From assembly GCA_020631735.1 (NCBI GenBank), contig CM036160.1:114186680-114250679 (forward strand): a stretch of 64,000 bases of DNA, in the 5' to 3' direction. This document shows, piece by piece, positions 11,563-22,648 of the stretch (position 1 is its first letter; every line of letters begins with the position of its first letter). The stretch is from Saccharum officinarum. Lineage: Eukaryota > Streptophyta > Magnoliopsida > Poales > Poaceae. A program made the translations under genes and the position numbers. The notes under the pieces were generated by a model that saw only the letters and a program-made list of their open reading frames with translations, was not told the DNA's origin and searched no databases.

Positions 11563-13974
11563 ATGGCGCAATTCCACCTTCTGGACCCGGTGTACGACGA
11601 GACCCACCGAGGACGTCTCGTAGCGTCGGGGCAGGTAAGATTTGACACTCTCATATCACATACTTCGAATTATAAGTGCATATATGTGTGTCAAGTAACA
11701 TTTGTATTTTGTTTAAATGCAGAACCTTCCCCTCCTTCGTTCTAGAGTACATGGAGGGTTCTTGGAAATGCAGTACGACGACAGGTACACCCCGTACCTA
11801 TCGAGAGCTGGCCTTGACGTCATATCTTTCCAGGTTCGATGTGGCTTGCCTTTGTTCAACTCGGCGGGCTTGACTGCGTTGGTGGACAGGTATTTTTTTA
11901 ACAAATAGGTTGTATTAATAATCATTTGTTGACGCGGCAATATTTCTAAGAACCATTTTTGTTTTGCTAAAATTATAGGTGGCGACCTGAGACTCACAGC
12001 TTTCACATGGTGTTTGGAGAGATGACAGTCACGCTACAGGACTGTCAGAAGATGCTTGGTCTGAGGATTCGTGGGAGGGCAGTGACAGGACTGTGTAGGT
12101 CAGAGGGTTGGAGAGCTAGGGTGGAGGCCTTCCTTCGGCGTGAGGTGGGTGACCAAGGAGACCGCACTTCTGGTGTCCTTCTCTCATGGCTTAGGGCTGA
12201 GTTCGGACAGTGTCCTCCCGAGGCAGACGACCAGACGGTTCAGTACTACTGTAGGGCGTGGATCCTACACTTGTTTGGCTCTGTTCTCTTCCCCGATGGA
12301 ACGGGCGACACTGCTTCGTGGATGTGGATCCCTTGCCTCACAGACTGGGACCAGGCCGGTCACTACAGCTGGGGCTCTGCGGTGTTGGCTTTCCTTTACC
12401 GTCAGCTCTGTGAGGCGTGCCGGCGTTCTTCACCGTCAGCCTCACTTGGTGGGTGTGCGTACCTACTCTAGCTGTGGATGTGGTCGCGGCTGCCAGTTGC
12501 TCGTCCCGTGATGTTGGCTCCGCGCGACTGGTTCCCAGTGCATAACGCACGTCTACAGCCGACGTGGGTGTACCTGTGGGACCAGGTGACAGTCCCTCAC
12601 GCGAGGATGGAGCGGGCGTACAAAGAGTACACGGACGAGCTAGACAGGCTAATGGCCTCTAGTGTAAGTACAAATTATTATATATGTTGGTTCGAAAAGA
12701 AATTATCTATTATGCTATCTAACTAATTGTTTGGACACGTTGCAGGTGACTTGGGAGCCGTACGCAGACGAGGCCGCACTTCCTTTTGTGGTGAGCAACA
12801 TATGTGACAGCGACAGCGAGCTCTACAGGGTGAGGTGCCCTCTTATCTGCTTCTATGCTGTCGAGTACCACCTTCCACATCGAGTTGCACGCCAGTTTGG
12901 AGCAAGGCAGCGTTGTCCACCATCTCCAGTTTCGACAATTGTTGACTTGCACAAGTAAGTGTTCTCTTCTTTGTAATTGGACCTTTTTCCTGAAGTTGCA
13001 CTTACCCATACCACATTATATATGTCGAATAAGATGGATGAAATAATTGTTGGTATGTTTGTATGTCTATGGAATGCATATATGTGTGGTTTGCTTCAAC
13101 ATATAAAGGAAACTCTGCCGAAATTTTTAACTTTGTCATACATGCATGCTATAGCGACACGATGTTCACTAACTTTTGTACATGTTTTGCAGGCTCGATC
13201 GTAAGAAAAACAGGAAAATCTTTGATTGGGCCCATCACCACCGAGACTACATCGACATGTGGGAGTTGTTCGACGGGAACGTGGACGACAACAACGAGGC
13301 GCACACGAACATAGACTACAGGCGGTACCAAGCTTGGTACCACCAAGCTACTCGTCCGAGGCTTAAGCTGCAGTGGACACATGATGATTACGCTGACATT
13401 GAGTCGTCAGAGGATGAGGACACGACGTACGACACCTCTACTCGTGTAGGTCGCCAGGTGGGAGCAAGACCGATCTTAGACAGAGTGGTATGTCATGTGC
13501 TCTACTTTTATATATCGATTTGCGTAACAATGAATTACAACCTAAAACTTTGTTGTAGGGCAACTCCCTCAAGATGTCGGTCCAAGAAATAGAACAGTTT
13601 CGTCCGAGGGTGAGGGACGACGAGACACGTAGCTTCCTTGATGTAAGTACCTATAAATATGCAAATATTAGAGTACTAATACGTTCAATACATTGAGTAA
13701 ACATGATTTTGTGCACTAGAGACTGGCACGTCGGCTACGCCGTACCGCGGCGCGCTGTGGTTGCAGGACAGGCACGACGGAGGACGTGTACGTGCCTTCT
13801 GCACCCAGAGGTGGCGTAGGTTCGTCTAGCCACCCACCTACAGGGTCGCGAGACCAAGGCACCGAGGAGGACGACGACGAGGACGACGACGACGACCACG
13901 AGGACGAGGACCAGGGGCACGAGGAGATTGGACCGTCTCAGCTAGACGATGCTCCCTGGACTCAGCCTACGTAG
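11563..13974 (+). pseudogene. Plant mobile domain (PMD) protein gene carried by the MULE, one in-frame stop
   Basis: PMD proteins (MAIN/MAIL1 family, also called aminotransferase-like) occur both as host silencing factors and inside transposons. Seven exons: 11563-11634, 11723-11889, 11979-12663, 12746-12954, 13193-13487, 13559-13642, 13720-13974. All introns are GT-AG with matching phases. Family signatures are LLDPVYDETHRGR near the start, WRPETHSFHMVFGEMTVTLQ and DCQKMLGLRIRG around 11980-12080, and SWMWIPCLTDWD. The C-terminal tail (13860-13920) is rich in Asp and Glu. A single TAG at 12469-12471 breaks an otherwise open frame, so it is either a recent null or is read through. It starts about 90 bp after the transposase frame ends, so a shared transcript is possible. 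Confidence 0.85.
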
Positions 13975-14613
13975 CCGGTCGGTACCAGGCGACGTCGACC
14001 ACCTGACCCTTACACTCCAGGCACCCACGCTCTTGGACACAAGGGCAAGGGTAAGTCTAGGAGACAGTGAGTGATTGTAGCCGACTTATGGACTGTATGG
14101 ACTATTATTATGGACTTTTATATCCTATTTTTATGTACTGAATGAACTACTATGGAGTTTATGACATATGCACTTTAAACGTGGGTGCTGATGATGATCA
14201 TATATTTGTTTAAGGTGAATGTCATATATAATTGTTGATGACATGTTTATGTGATATCTATGTTTGGATTGAATCAAAAACAGGGAAAACTCTGCCAAAA
14301 TTTTCTGCAACATGTCAAGTCGTGCAGTACACCGATAGCATATAGCCTTTTCAGTGATTTATCATGTCACTATCCTATGGTACATCCTCTTTTACAGATG
14401 AATTGATTGATCAAGGAATCTAGCCTTTACAGATGAGTTTTCAAATAGGCTTTTCAGTAATTCAAATAGGCTTTTCAGGGATAGCATCTAGGCTTTTCAG
14501 GAGCATTAAAGCCACAATACAGCGGGTCTCCACTCCACTGCTGGCTATATATACACCTTCCTCCATACAATGCTAGTCACTTGAAACCAGAAGTTGGTTA
14601 TCTACGAGTAGTA

Positions 14614-15311
14614 ATGTCTGGAGGGTCATCTAGAGGGAAGGGAACGGGGGGAGTAAGGGTACTCCCATTGTGTGGGAGGGGTCTCTGGGTCCAGAAGACT
14701 TTGATGAGCCAGTGTATCATTTTCCTGTCGAGACCAAGAGAGATTTCACCAAAGAGTGTCCACTCCGAGAATATGATAACCGGAAAGAAGATTGGCCAAA
14801 ATGTAGGCATGGTGAGGATTGCTTAGTGCAGATGTTCGTGGAGGGTTTGGATGGAGGTCGCCGATTCTTCAAATGTCCGCGAGCAGAGGTAACTGGTTTT
14901 AAAATTTGTTACTCAATTTTTTTCTCCATTATTTTGCATCTCATAGGCGATACTAACTGCATGTTCAATGAAATCTTTGAAATGCAGTGTTCAGAGTCCA
15001 AAGAAAACTGTGGCTTCACTAGATGGGTCGATCCTAGACCAATCTATCCCCACGCACAGTACATCTACTACTTGCAAGACCATATCTTTGAACTAGAAAG
15101 GGAAGTTAGCAACGGTTACAAGGACGAGGAAGCAGACGATACCAGTAGTGGTGCTGTTTCACAGGACGGACCATGCCATGATCCATATTGCAGCTGCCCT
15201 AACCACAAGAACAACGGGCCTCTGCCACCACCCCCGCCACCTCCACCATCAACAATGGGAGGGTACTATAGAGAAGGGGCTACACAGTTTGCTATGTGGC
15301 CGCACTACTAG
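14614..15311 (+). CDS. GRF-type zinc-finger protein carried by the MULE (possible frameshift near the start)
   Basis: Carries a GRF zinc finger, a domain that binds single-stranded nucleic acid in several host proteins: CRHGEDC, then GGRRFFKCPRAE, then CSESKENCGFTRWVD. The finger is split by a likely 99-nt intron at 14889-14987 (GTAACT...ATGCAG), which contains no stop in frame, so retention would add 33 residues inside it. A helical segment (YIYYLQDHIFELEREV) and a Cys/Pro-rich tail follow, ending at TAG 15309. The best start, ATG 14614 (MSGGSSRGKGTGG), is in a different frame from the rest. The frame change falls in or near the G-run at 14646-14651, so one indel has probably broken the N-terminus. 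GRF genes often accompany PMD genes in large plant transposons as I recall. Confidence 0.65.
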
Positions 15312-15678
15312 ATAGAACAAATCTAGCGTATGCACATACCATGTAATGTACTTGTTGTTCGCTCTAATTACCTAAGGCATGTTAGGTTTAGTCCAGGACA
15401 TATGTGCCCCTGTTTGGTACAAGTTCTGACATGCCATGTCCTATGTTATGCGTGATGAATTGTGAAATCCAGTACTTCCTTATGTTATATGTGCAACTCG
15501 ATAACTAGTTTCAGTAACTCAGTCACATTAAACATGATATATGACAACACTAAGCAAGGTCCAAAAACTTAAAGTGCATATGAAGTACATAACGACGAAT
15601 TAAATAACACAGAACATGCCCTACGTACATGATTTACCTAAAGTACATCGACCATGTTCTGGGCATACAACTAGCATA

Positions 15679-16385
15679 CTACTGAGTACAACGAGGCCAC
15701 TTTTCCTTGTTCTGAGCATCGGGATTCTCCTCCATCGCTGCCTTCGCTCGGCGCACGCGCTCAAGCTTCCTCTCCCTCTCCTCCCTACACGTAGCAACAC
15801 GCCTCATTTCCTCCTCTTCCTTGTGCTCCTTCGCTGCTGCCTCCTCTCTGCGTCTCTTTTCTAAGATCTCCAGGCGCTCCGCATCCCACTCCTTCAAACC
15901 TTGTAGAAGCCGCATGTCAGCCTCCTTGATCTCAGTGTCGATCCACTGCTCAAAATCACATAGCGGTGGAGGGGTCTGCAGCAAATTAAATTGTTTCTAA
16001 TCTAATTATTATGCAAAACTACATATGACACAAATTAATTAATAAACAAAAGCAATTTCTCACAATAAATGTACTGCGGCGCTGACGCTCTGTTGGTTCC
16101 CATGCAAAATTAGAACACATCCAATATCTCTGCTTATATGTTGCCTCATCTTCGAAAATATCTACCTTGCAAGGATCACCATAAAAGCACATGTGTATTG
16201 GCGCACCGCTAGGGAGCGGCTTTGGGACGTATGGACTTTCGGTCATCCGTCCATAGCTACAATTCAATAAATTCGGTTCTAATATAACAAAACAAATAAC
16301 AATAAATCTTAAAACTAAGGGTTTATTATACGATGAAACGAATCTACGCATACCTTTGTTTTCTAGCTTTTCCACGCCTAGGCAT
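15679..16385 (-). CDS. Uncharacterised MULE-borne protein with GRF-like cysteine segment and charged coiled coil
   Basis: Three exons with consistent phases: 16354-16385 (MPRRGKARKQ), 16064-16256 and 15679-15975, giving 173 residues. The middle exon holds MCFYGDPCKVDIFED then RYWMCSNFAWEP, a C-X4-C...C pattern like half of a GRF finger. The last exon is a strongly charged, Glu/Arg/Lys-rich helix (AERLEILEKRRREEAAAKEH and similar) that should form a coiled coil. It starts just inside the right TIR and runs toward the centre of the element, the position of mudrB in MuDR, though no sequence likeness to MURB is seen. No stop or frameshift is visible, so it is the best-preserved gene of the element. 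Function unknown. Confidence 0.65.
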
Positions 16386-16652
16386 CCTACGGTTGAACAA
16401 TACATACGAATTTTAAAATGTGAAATTCATAGGTTAAGAATATGCCTTCATTTTACCAAATCGATTCGAAAAAATTAAGGAAGGGTGACAGGATACCTAC
16501 CTCTCGAAGATCCACGGATAAAATCCAACTTCTCACGGTCCAATAGGTCGATTAAAGAGCAACGGCAGAAGTGTCCAAATGAAAAACCCGAAGAGAAGGA
16601 GTAAGAAAACAAGAATGACTCGGGGAGGAAGAGGGGGGCAGGTTAAAACATG

Positions 16653-16929
16653 GTTGCTTGGCGCCAGGGACCATGGCTCCAAGGCTTGGCGCCAAGATCC
16701 ATGGCGCCAAGCCTTGGCGCCAAGATCCCTGGCGCCAAGCTATGCCACGTAGATTGCCACGCGGGCCACGTCGGAGGGATCTTGGCGCCAGAAAACATGG
16801 CGCCATGCCGTTATATCTTGGCGCCATCGACAATGGCGCCAAACTGAGGGTCTATTTTTTGAAATCTTTCCGTCAGGGGCCTATTTGAGAGAATCTTTCC
16901 AAAAAAGGGCCAAAAAACAAAAAAGACGG
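16653..16929. repeat. Right terminal inverted repeat of the MULE
   Basis: Inverted copy of the left TIR with about nine GGCGCC palindromes between 16660 and 16845. The outer part reads TTGAGAGAATCTTTCC followed by A-rich sequence. Fewer palindromes have decayed here than at the left end. It probably supplies the promoter for the minus-strand gene at 15679-16385. Confidence 0.85.
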
Positions 16930-16938
16930 GCGGAGCGT
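16930..16938. repeat. Right 9-bp target site duplication of the MULE
   Basis: GCGGAGCGT, matching 7912-7920 exactly. DNA to its right should be the original continuation of the TRA1 promoter. Confidence 0.85.
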
Positions 16939-17096
16939 TCGGTCGCTGCAAGGGCGGTTCAGCTTGTGCGTGGGGAGTGGAGACTGCCAGTGTGGGTTGG
17001 GTTGAGTCGGGTCAACTCCGCCACGGGCGTTTGGGTGCGTGACGCCGTGGGCCCGTGACTGGCTGAATCTGCACGGGTCCGGTGGCTGGGTTGCGA
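16939..17096. other. Displaced upstream region of TRA1
   Basis: GC-rich non-repetitive DNA just right of the right target duplication. Before the MULE inserted it would have lain directly upstream of the TRA1 TATA-like motif. It contains a GGGCCC motif near 17049. No gene is seen. Confidence 0.5.
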
Positions 17097-17534
17097 GACT
17101 ACCGCACTCATGCACCTCTATATTCATCATCTATACGTCTTAGTCAGCAAGATTCTCTCATCTATACTCAATTCTTCCGCATCCATCCATTCTCTATATC
17201 ATCCTCTATCCACTCTATCCACTGTGGAACCCACTTATTACTTTATCTAAATATATCCATGTGTGATCTAGTTTTAAAGGATTTATTGAGACGAATTTAA
17301 TGGTGCAATCGAAATTTAATTTAGATTTTTGGTTTGTGAGTTATAACATTTTTCCCTTTGTTTAGCTAGTGGGGGCCGCCACTATAGAGTATAGAGTAAG
17401 CACTGTACTACTCTAAATATAGAGTGAGAGAAAGAATAGAGTATCGTTTTAGAGTACCCAGTGTAGCAGTTTTTACTTTATATTCATACTCTAAAGCTTT
17501 AGAGTATCGTTTTAGAGTACCACTGCAGGTAGTC
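17097..17534. mobile_element. Tourist-like MITE (GACTACC...GGTAGTC family)
   Basis: Terminal inverted repeats GACTACCGCA and TGCAGGTAGTC. The interior has the ATACTCTAAA/TTTAGAGTA and TTTATCTAAATATATCCATG blocks shared with elements at 38727, 43427, 53900 and 62867. The family makes TAA or TTA duplications at other sites in this window, which places it with PIF/Harbinger. Here the flanking triplets (CGA/TGA) no longer match. Confidence 0.7.
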
Positions 17535-17803
17535 TGATGCGAGGGACGTTTTGGCCTAAAGGTGTCGTTTTTTTTCATAGGACGTGACTAACGCACACCG
17601 CACAGCCGTCGTCAACCTTGTGCAATCACTTCTTCCTCGTGCAACCCCCTTCTTCCTCATCGACTGTGTCTTCTTCGTCACTGGCGACACTCGCCCCCGC
17701 CGCTGCCTCCTCCCGCCAAGCCCTAGCGCGCCGCGTCGACCGCCTTCCCTCCCCCTCGCCGAAGCTCGCCCTCATTGGAACTCCCCCGCTCGACCTGGTC
17801 TGG
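17535..17803. other. GC-rich single-copy DNA interrupted by a solo LTR
   Basis: Continues at 19585-19750 after removal of the solo LTR. It has a short open stretch (17584-17803) rich in Ser, Pro and Arg codons, but no recognisable protein. Possibly a decayed gene or 5' region. I assign no function. Confidence 0.3.
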
Positions 17804-19584
17804 TGAAAGGTCCTAATATGGCTAGAGGGATGGTGAATAGCCTATTAAAAAATCTACAAACTCGCTAAAGCAAAAGGTTAGTATAACAAATGACGAAATG
17901 CAAATTAGCTCTAGCTTTACAAGGGTTGCAAGCCACTTATCCAACGATTCTAGTAGCTATGATCACAAGTGATCTTTATACCACCGTGTCGAGGGATAAA
18001 CCAATCACAACAATATGAAGACCAATCACCGGGATAAATCCAAGAAATCAATCACAAAGGTGACACGTAATTTTTCTCCCGAGGTTCACGTGCTTGCCGG
18101 CACGATACGTCCCCGTTGTGTCGAGCACCGCTTCGTGGTTCGGCGGCTAATTGGCAATCCAAAGCCAAGCTCCCCAAGAGCACCGCGAGAACCTACCGCA
18201 AGTGAGGTAACTCAATGACACGAGCAATTTACTAGAGTTGTCTTTAGCGCTCCGCCGGGGAAGGCACAACACCCCTCACAAAAACACCGGGAGGTGGCCA
18301 GAAACAAGCACCACTCTTGTCATAACTCCTCCGCTGCCTCCCAGCCGTCTAGGTGGCGGCAACCACCAAGAGTAACAAGAATCCCGCAGCCAATGCTCAT
18401 CTAAGTGCCAACTAGATGCAAACTCACAAGCAAATACACTTGAGATCACTCAAACTCACTTTGATTTGTCAATCAAGCAAGGGAGATGAGTGGGAGAGGA
18501 TGTGCTCAACTCAAGAGGATGTTAGAAGGTCAAAAAGTCCAAGAGATGTCCTCTAGAAGCCGGCCAACAAGTATTTATAAGCAGCGCCAAAGAATAGAGC
18601 CGTTAGGAACAAGTTGTTGTTGCCTGCGTACTGACCGGACGCGCCGGTCGAACTGACCGGACGCGGTCGGTCGCCGCCGAATCGCGTTGCTGACCACGCG
18701 ACCGGACACGCCGCTTGAACTGATTGGACGCCACAGTATCAACGTCCGGTCGATTCCAGTAAGCACTCACACACGATCGAACGCGTCCGATCGATCGTGA
18801 CCGGACGCGTCACCACGTCCGATCGATCTCACATGTTTCTCAACTTCTCTGGAGCTTGACTGGACGCGCTGGTCCCGTGACCGACCGGACGCGCGCGGTG
18901 TGCGTGCTACTGCCTCTGCACGCAGGATGAGCAGACCGGACGCGCCAGCCGCGTCTGATCCAGCGTTCGGTTGCGCGTCCGGTCACCCCAGTGACTCCCT
19001 TTCGCCTCCGTTTCTTCGCATTCTGCGCAGTGAAAAATAGGCATTTTACTTCCACAAAAAGCGTCGAATTCCGTCTCACAAGCTCGACGGGAGGGAGAGA
19101 GAAACCCAAACCCCTCTCTATCGCTCAAACACCACCGCTTTCGCAAAATGTGCTAACATCACCAAGTGTACATCACCATGTGCATGTGTGTTGGCATCTT
19201 CACAATCATTTTCGAGGCGATAAGTTAGCCCTCCACTAGATTTAAATGCATATGCAAATAAATCTTCATCTAGTGGCACTTAAGTGATCAATAGCCCTGG
19301 AAATTCCCCTCTTTATAGTACGGCTATCGATCCTAAGTGTGATCACACCCTCTATGGTGTCTTGATCACCAAAAAGAAAATCCTATATATACCTTTGCGT
19401 TGAGCTCCATAGGATTGCACTACATCTCCTCTTCTTCTCTAAGCATGGCACCAAGACATCATGATCAACATGTATCTTGCCATAACTTAGGAGTGTATCG
19501 ATCACCTTTTGCTATCGACACTTAAGCACATGTGATTAGTACTTAGGTTTCATCAATTAGCCAAAACCAAACTAGGGACTTTCA
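17804..19584 (-). mobile_element. Solo LTR of a Copia element
   Basis: Starts TGAAAGGTCC and ends GGGACTTTCA, inverted termini ending in TG...CA. The 5-bp repeat TCTGG lies on both sides (17799-17803 and 19585-19589). The ends and interior (GGCTAGAGG, CAAGCAAGGGAGATGAGTGGGA, CCGGACGCGCC repeats) match the LTRs at 35669-38402 and 51340-53575, whose internal genes read on the minus strand. No internal region remains, so it is the product of LTR-LTR recombination. Confidence 0.88.
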
Positions 19585-19589
19585 TCTGG

Positions 19590-20679
19590 CCACCTCCATT
19601 GCCGTCACGGCCCCTAGCCACCCTCCGACCATTCGCATTGTCTGGCCGGCCTTCCTCCCCCTCCCCCAAACCCTCCCTTTCTAAGCCCACCGGAGTTGGA
19701 GAGGATGAGAAGAGAGCTCGCCGGAACTCTAACTCAATGATCCAAAAGACTTTGCCTTTTATATACAAGACTAAAAAAATACTTGTTGTTTAGTTAGATG
19801 ATTAAATATGTTAAATGATCATTTAGTTCACCTTTCGGTCAATAGAAGGATATAAGTTATAACTGTCACAGTTATAACTATCACATTAACACCTAGCAGA
19901 TTTACACTGTACAAATATGGAATGAAATGGGACTTAGTTTCCTTCCAAAAAATGCTAAAATTTCGTTTAAATGCATTAATATGTATATCTTTGAATATAT
20001 TAGACTTCTTCAGAAAAAACCTTACAAAATAATTTATGTTGTTTAATTCCATTTAAACACCATCTAAACAGTAAATAAAATGATTAACCTAGAGACATCT
20101 TATCCTAGAGCGCTAGATATGCATTTGAGTGTTTTTTTTATCAATTTTCCTTAGCTATATGTTTGTATGCGTGATTAATTGGAAATGCCTATGTTTTAAA
20201 TATAAGAGCTAAATAAGATAGCTTCCGCACATGTCCCACTATACTTTGTTATACTGACGAAGAAAGCCACCACTAGACTATGGAATGTATTTTTATAACT
20301 TACCGTTTTGATGTGGTAGAATTAAATATATTTCTACATAACTTTAATCAAACATAAGTCGAGTTGACTTAGGACAAAATAAGATATGGTATATTTCAGG
20401 GTGTAGGAAGCAGAAATACATATGTAGCTATGTCCATAGAAACAATAATGCTACATTGAACCTTAATAATTGTAACATTCTACAAGGGCTGGGCTTAATT
20501 CATTCATCCTGTCCAGAATGCCAAGTATTCCTGGTTGAAGGGAGTAAGATCAAAGCAGTTAACCTAGTTCTCTAAGCCAGTGGCGAACAAATGGTTAGCG
20601 ACTTAACCTATTTCTCTCCCCTCCAAGTTATTGAATCCAAGCCTACTTGGATGTTAGAAAGGCCCTAAGAAAAAATTAG
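19590..20679. other. Intergenic, no gene recognised
   Basis: AT-rich from 19750 onward. Open frames are short and without family features. No RNA gene or clear repeat is seen apart from the MITE that follows. Confidence 0.4.
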
Positions 20680-20863
20680 GGAATGTTTGTTTGAGCTTTT
20701 GGTCACTCTTAGATTAGATTTTGGAATATTCAAAAAACTAAACAGCTCCCATAAGCCAAAAGTCTAAAAGCTCATTACAATGAGCTTCTGGCTTTTGGTT
20801 TTTGAGAGTTTTTTGCTTTTAAAAGAAGATCCAAAAGTTTACAGGAAGCTCAAACAAACAGAT
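20680..20863. mobile_element. Small MITE with TGTTTGTTTGAGCTT ends
   Basis: Inverted ends GAATGTTTGTTTGAGCTT and AAGCTCAAACAAACAG enclose AT-rich, self-complementary DNA (CCAAAAGTCTAAAAGC / GCTTCTGGCTTTTGG). Size and termini resemble hAT-type MITEs. The target duplication was not resolved. Confidence 0.6.
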
Positions 20864-21125
20864 ATTTAGTCATCACTGTCTTTTTTGAGTTTTTTTTTTG
20901 GTTGAGGGTATTCCTTCTTGTTTGGGTGGATCGAATCCGAAAATCTTCAGCAGCCCACGTAAGATATGGCCTCCGTTCTGCTGGTCTGTAAGCATAGATG
21001 AAGTCCGCGCCGAGGCCCACGCCCATCTTGCACGAGATGGGCTTTGGCCCACCGCGCGAGACGACGACGTCGCCGACTCGCCGCCGGCCGGACCTGATGC
21101 ATGCAACCAAGGGCTCAAGATCCAA
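20850..21125 (-). other. Possible gene fragment, unidentified
   Basis: A 91-codon frame whose N-terminal ~70 residues look protein-like (VGLGADFIYAYRPAERRPYL, then TWAAEDFRIRSTQT) with GC-rich third positions, then turns into Lys-rich low complexity. It overlaps the right end of the preceding MITE at its 3' end. No family is recognised and no splice partner was found. It may be a captured or decayed exon. Confidence 0.25.
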
Positions 21126-22322
21126 AGCTCCGCCGCTCCCGTCGCAACTTGCCCTCTCGCAGTCGCAGCGCTTGGGTCATTCTATTCCAGGCAGCAGGCA
21201 GGCTGGTGGTTGCTTCAACGTCTCCCCCTCCCGGTACGGCAAAGCCGGTCACCACCCGCCGGCTCTCCTCCGCCCGGTGCGGGGACGGAAACCGAATAGC
21301 TCCCGGCGGTTCTGATCCCCCTGACGTGCGTTGCGTGTTGCCGTGCCCGACTGCCTATCGATCCCCTCTGATAACCCTGATCCTGATGCTTCCTTGGTTC
21401 GTTCACTCGCGCGCTCCGTCTCGCTCGCCGACGGTGCCGGCCGGGACGTGACGCCGAAAGACGACGGCCGGCCTGCATCAGCCAGACAGGTACGGTACGG
21501 CCATTGCCGTGTGCCCGGCCGGGTCACTCGCCCCTCCTTGGAGTTCCTTGCAAGATTGCCAAAATTAAACCTGGTTGCTTGTGGCGTCGTGCTTCTCCCA
21601 CTCTACTCGCTGCTTAATTAACATCACGGTTCGATTTCTGGCACCAACTGGGACACGACGAGACAGAGATCTCTCGTAGATTATATCAGTTGGATTTAAC
21701 AAACGTGTATGCAAGCTCTGACTTTGCGAGTTGAAATCCTTATCGCTAGCAGCCAGAGACGCATGTGATGTTGGGGAGGGGGACTCATCCCTCAGTGGCG
21801 TTGTGAGGATCTATCACGGTCACGGATTCAGTGTTGTAAAAAAAAAAGGGTCACGGATTCAGGACACTTGTCTATGGATAAGTATCCACCTTCATACGTT
21901 GCGTCGTAGCCGCCGGATTCAGGCAGGGAAATAGAAAATGCATGTCTGAGAAATAGCCGCCGGATTCGGGCAGGGAAATAGAAAATGCATCCCTCAGAAA
22001 TCAGAAGCGAAGATGTTTCGGAAATCCCAAGTGGCCATTACAGACATAATCCAATCACCCAATGATTGCCAGATCAGCTGCTTCCAAACCGCCGTCGTCG
22101 TTAGGATACTAGTACACCACTGCAGACTCGATCGAAGCTGGCAATGGAGAGAACATGCGTTCGCATCAACTGAACGATCACAGCATTACGGTGACCACTG
22201 ACCACTGACCAGCAAGTGATAAACTAACACGACCATTTCTCTCGTCCACTGTCGCAAGGAACTCCAGGCCAATCCGGAGCAACTGAGTTCAGCAAAGTTG
22301 CTACAACGACTTGAGCCAGCTT

Positions 22323-22648
22323 AGAGCAGCTCCAGTGTTGCTCAAAAGTCGAACCGTGGGAAGGAGAAAACGAACCGAGACCACTGGAGCGATCGGACGT
22401 TGGTTGTCAGAGTTAAAAGCGAACCGAACAGATGGTTCGAACCATTCTGAGCATACTCATTAAAATATTGGTGAAGAGGACTGGTCCCCAGCGTCACACA
22501 CGACGTGGAGCTTCGGTAGTCGATCAATCCTATATTTTTTATTGTTTTCTTGTACGACGATCGAACGAAGCACTGGAGCACTCGAACCAATCTTCGTCTC
22601 GTCCAACTTTTGTCAGTTCGGTTCGAACAAAGCACTGGAGCTGCCCTA
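22323..22648. mobile_element. MITE with AGAGCAGCTCCAGTG ends
   Basis: Inverted termini AGCAGCTCCAGTG and CACTGGAGCTGCC, with internal inverted GGTTCGAAC blocks. It lies about 300 bp upstream of the DMP promoter. Superfamily uncertain, hAT-like by end sequence. Confidence 0.6.

Larger units (their letters stand above)
7921..16929 (+). mobile_element. 9.0-kb Mutator-like element (MULE) with multi-gene content
   Basis: Bounded by the identical 9-mer GCGGAGCGT on both sides (7912-7920 and 16930-16938), the target-duplication length of Mutator elements. Long terminal inverted repeats (7921-8243 and 16653-16929) share AAAGATTCTCTCAA, the CGACGTGGCCCGCGTGGCA block and arrays of TTGGCGCCAA. Inside are a MuDR-type transposase (8920-11475), a PMD gene (11563-13974), a GRF zinc-finger gene (14614-15311), all plus strand, and a minus-strand gene (15679-16385) reading inward from the right TIR. 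This resembles the two-ended inward transcription of maize MuDR (mudrA/mudrB). Stops and a frameshift in the transposase suggest it is no longer autonomous. The stretches 13975-14613 and 15312-15678 hold no recognisable gene. Confidence 0.88.
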
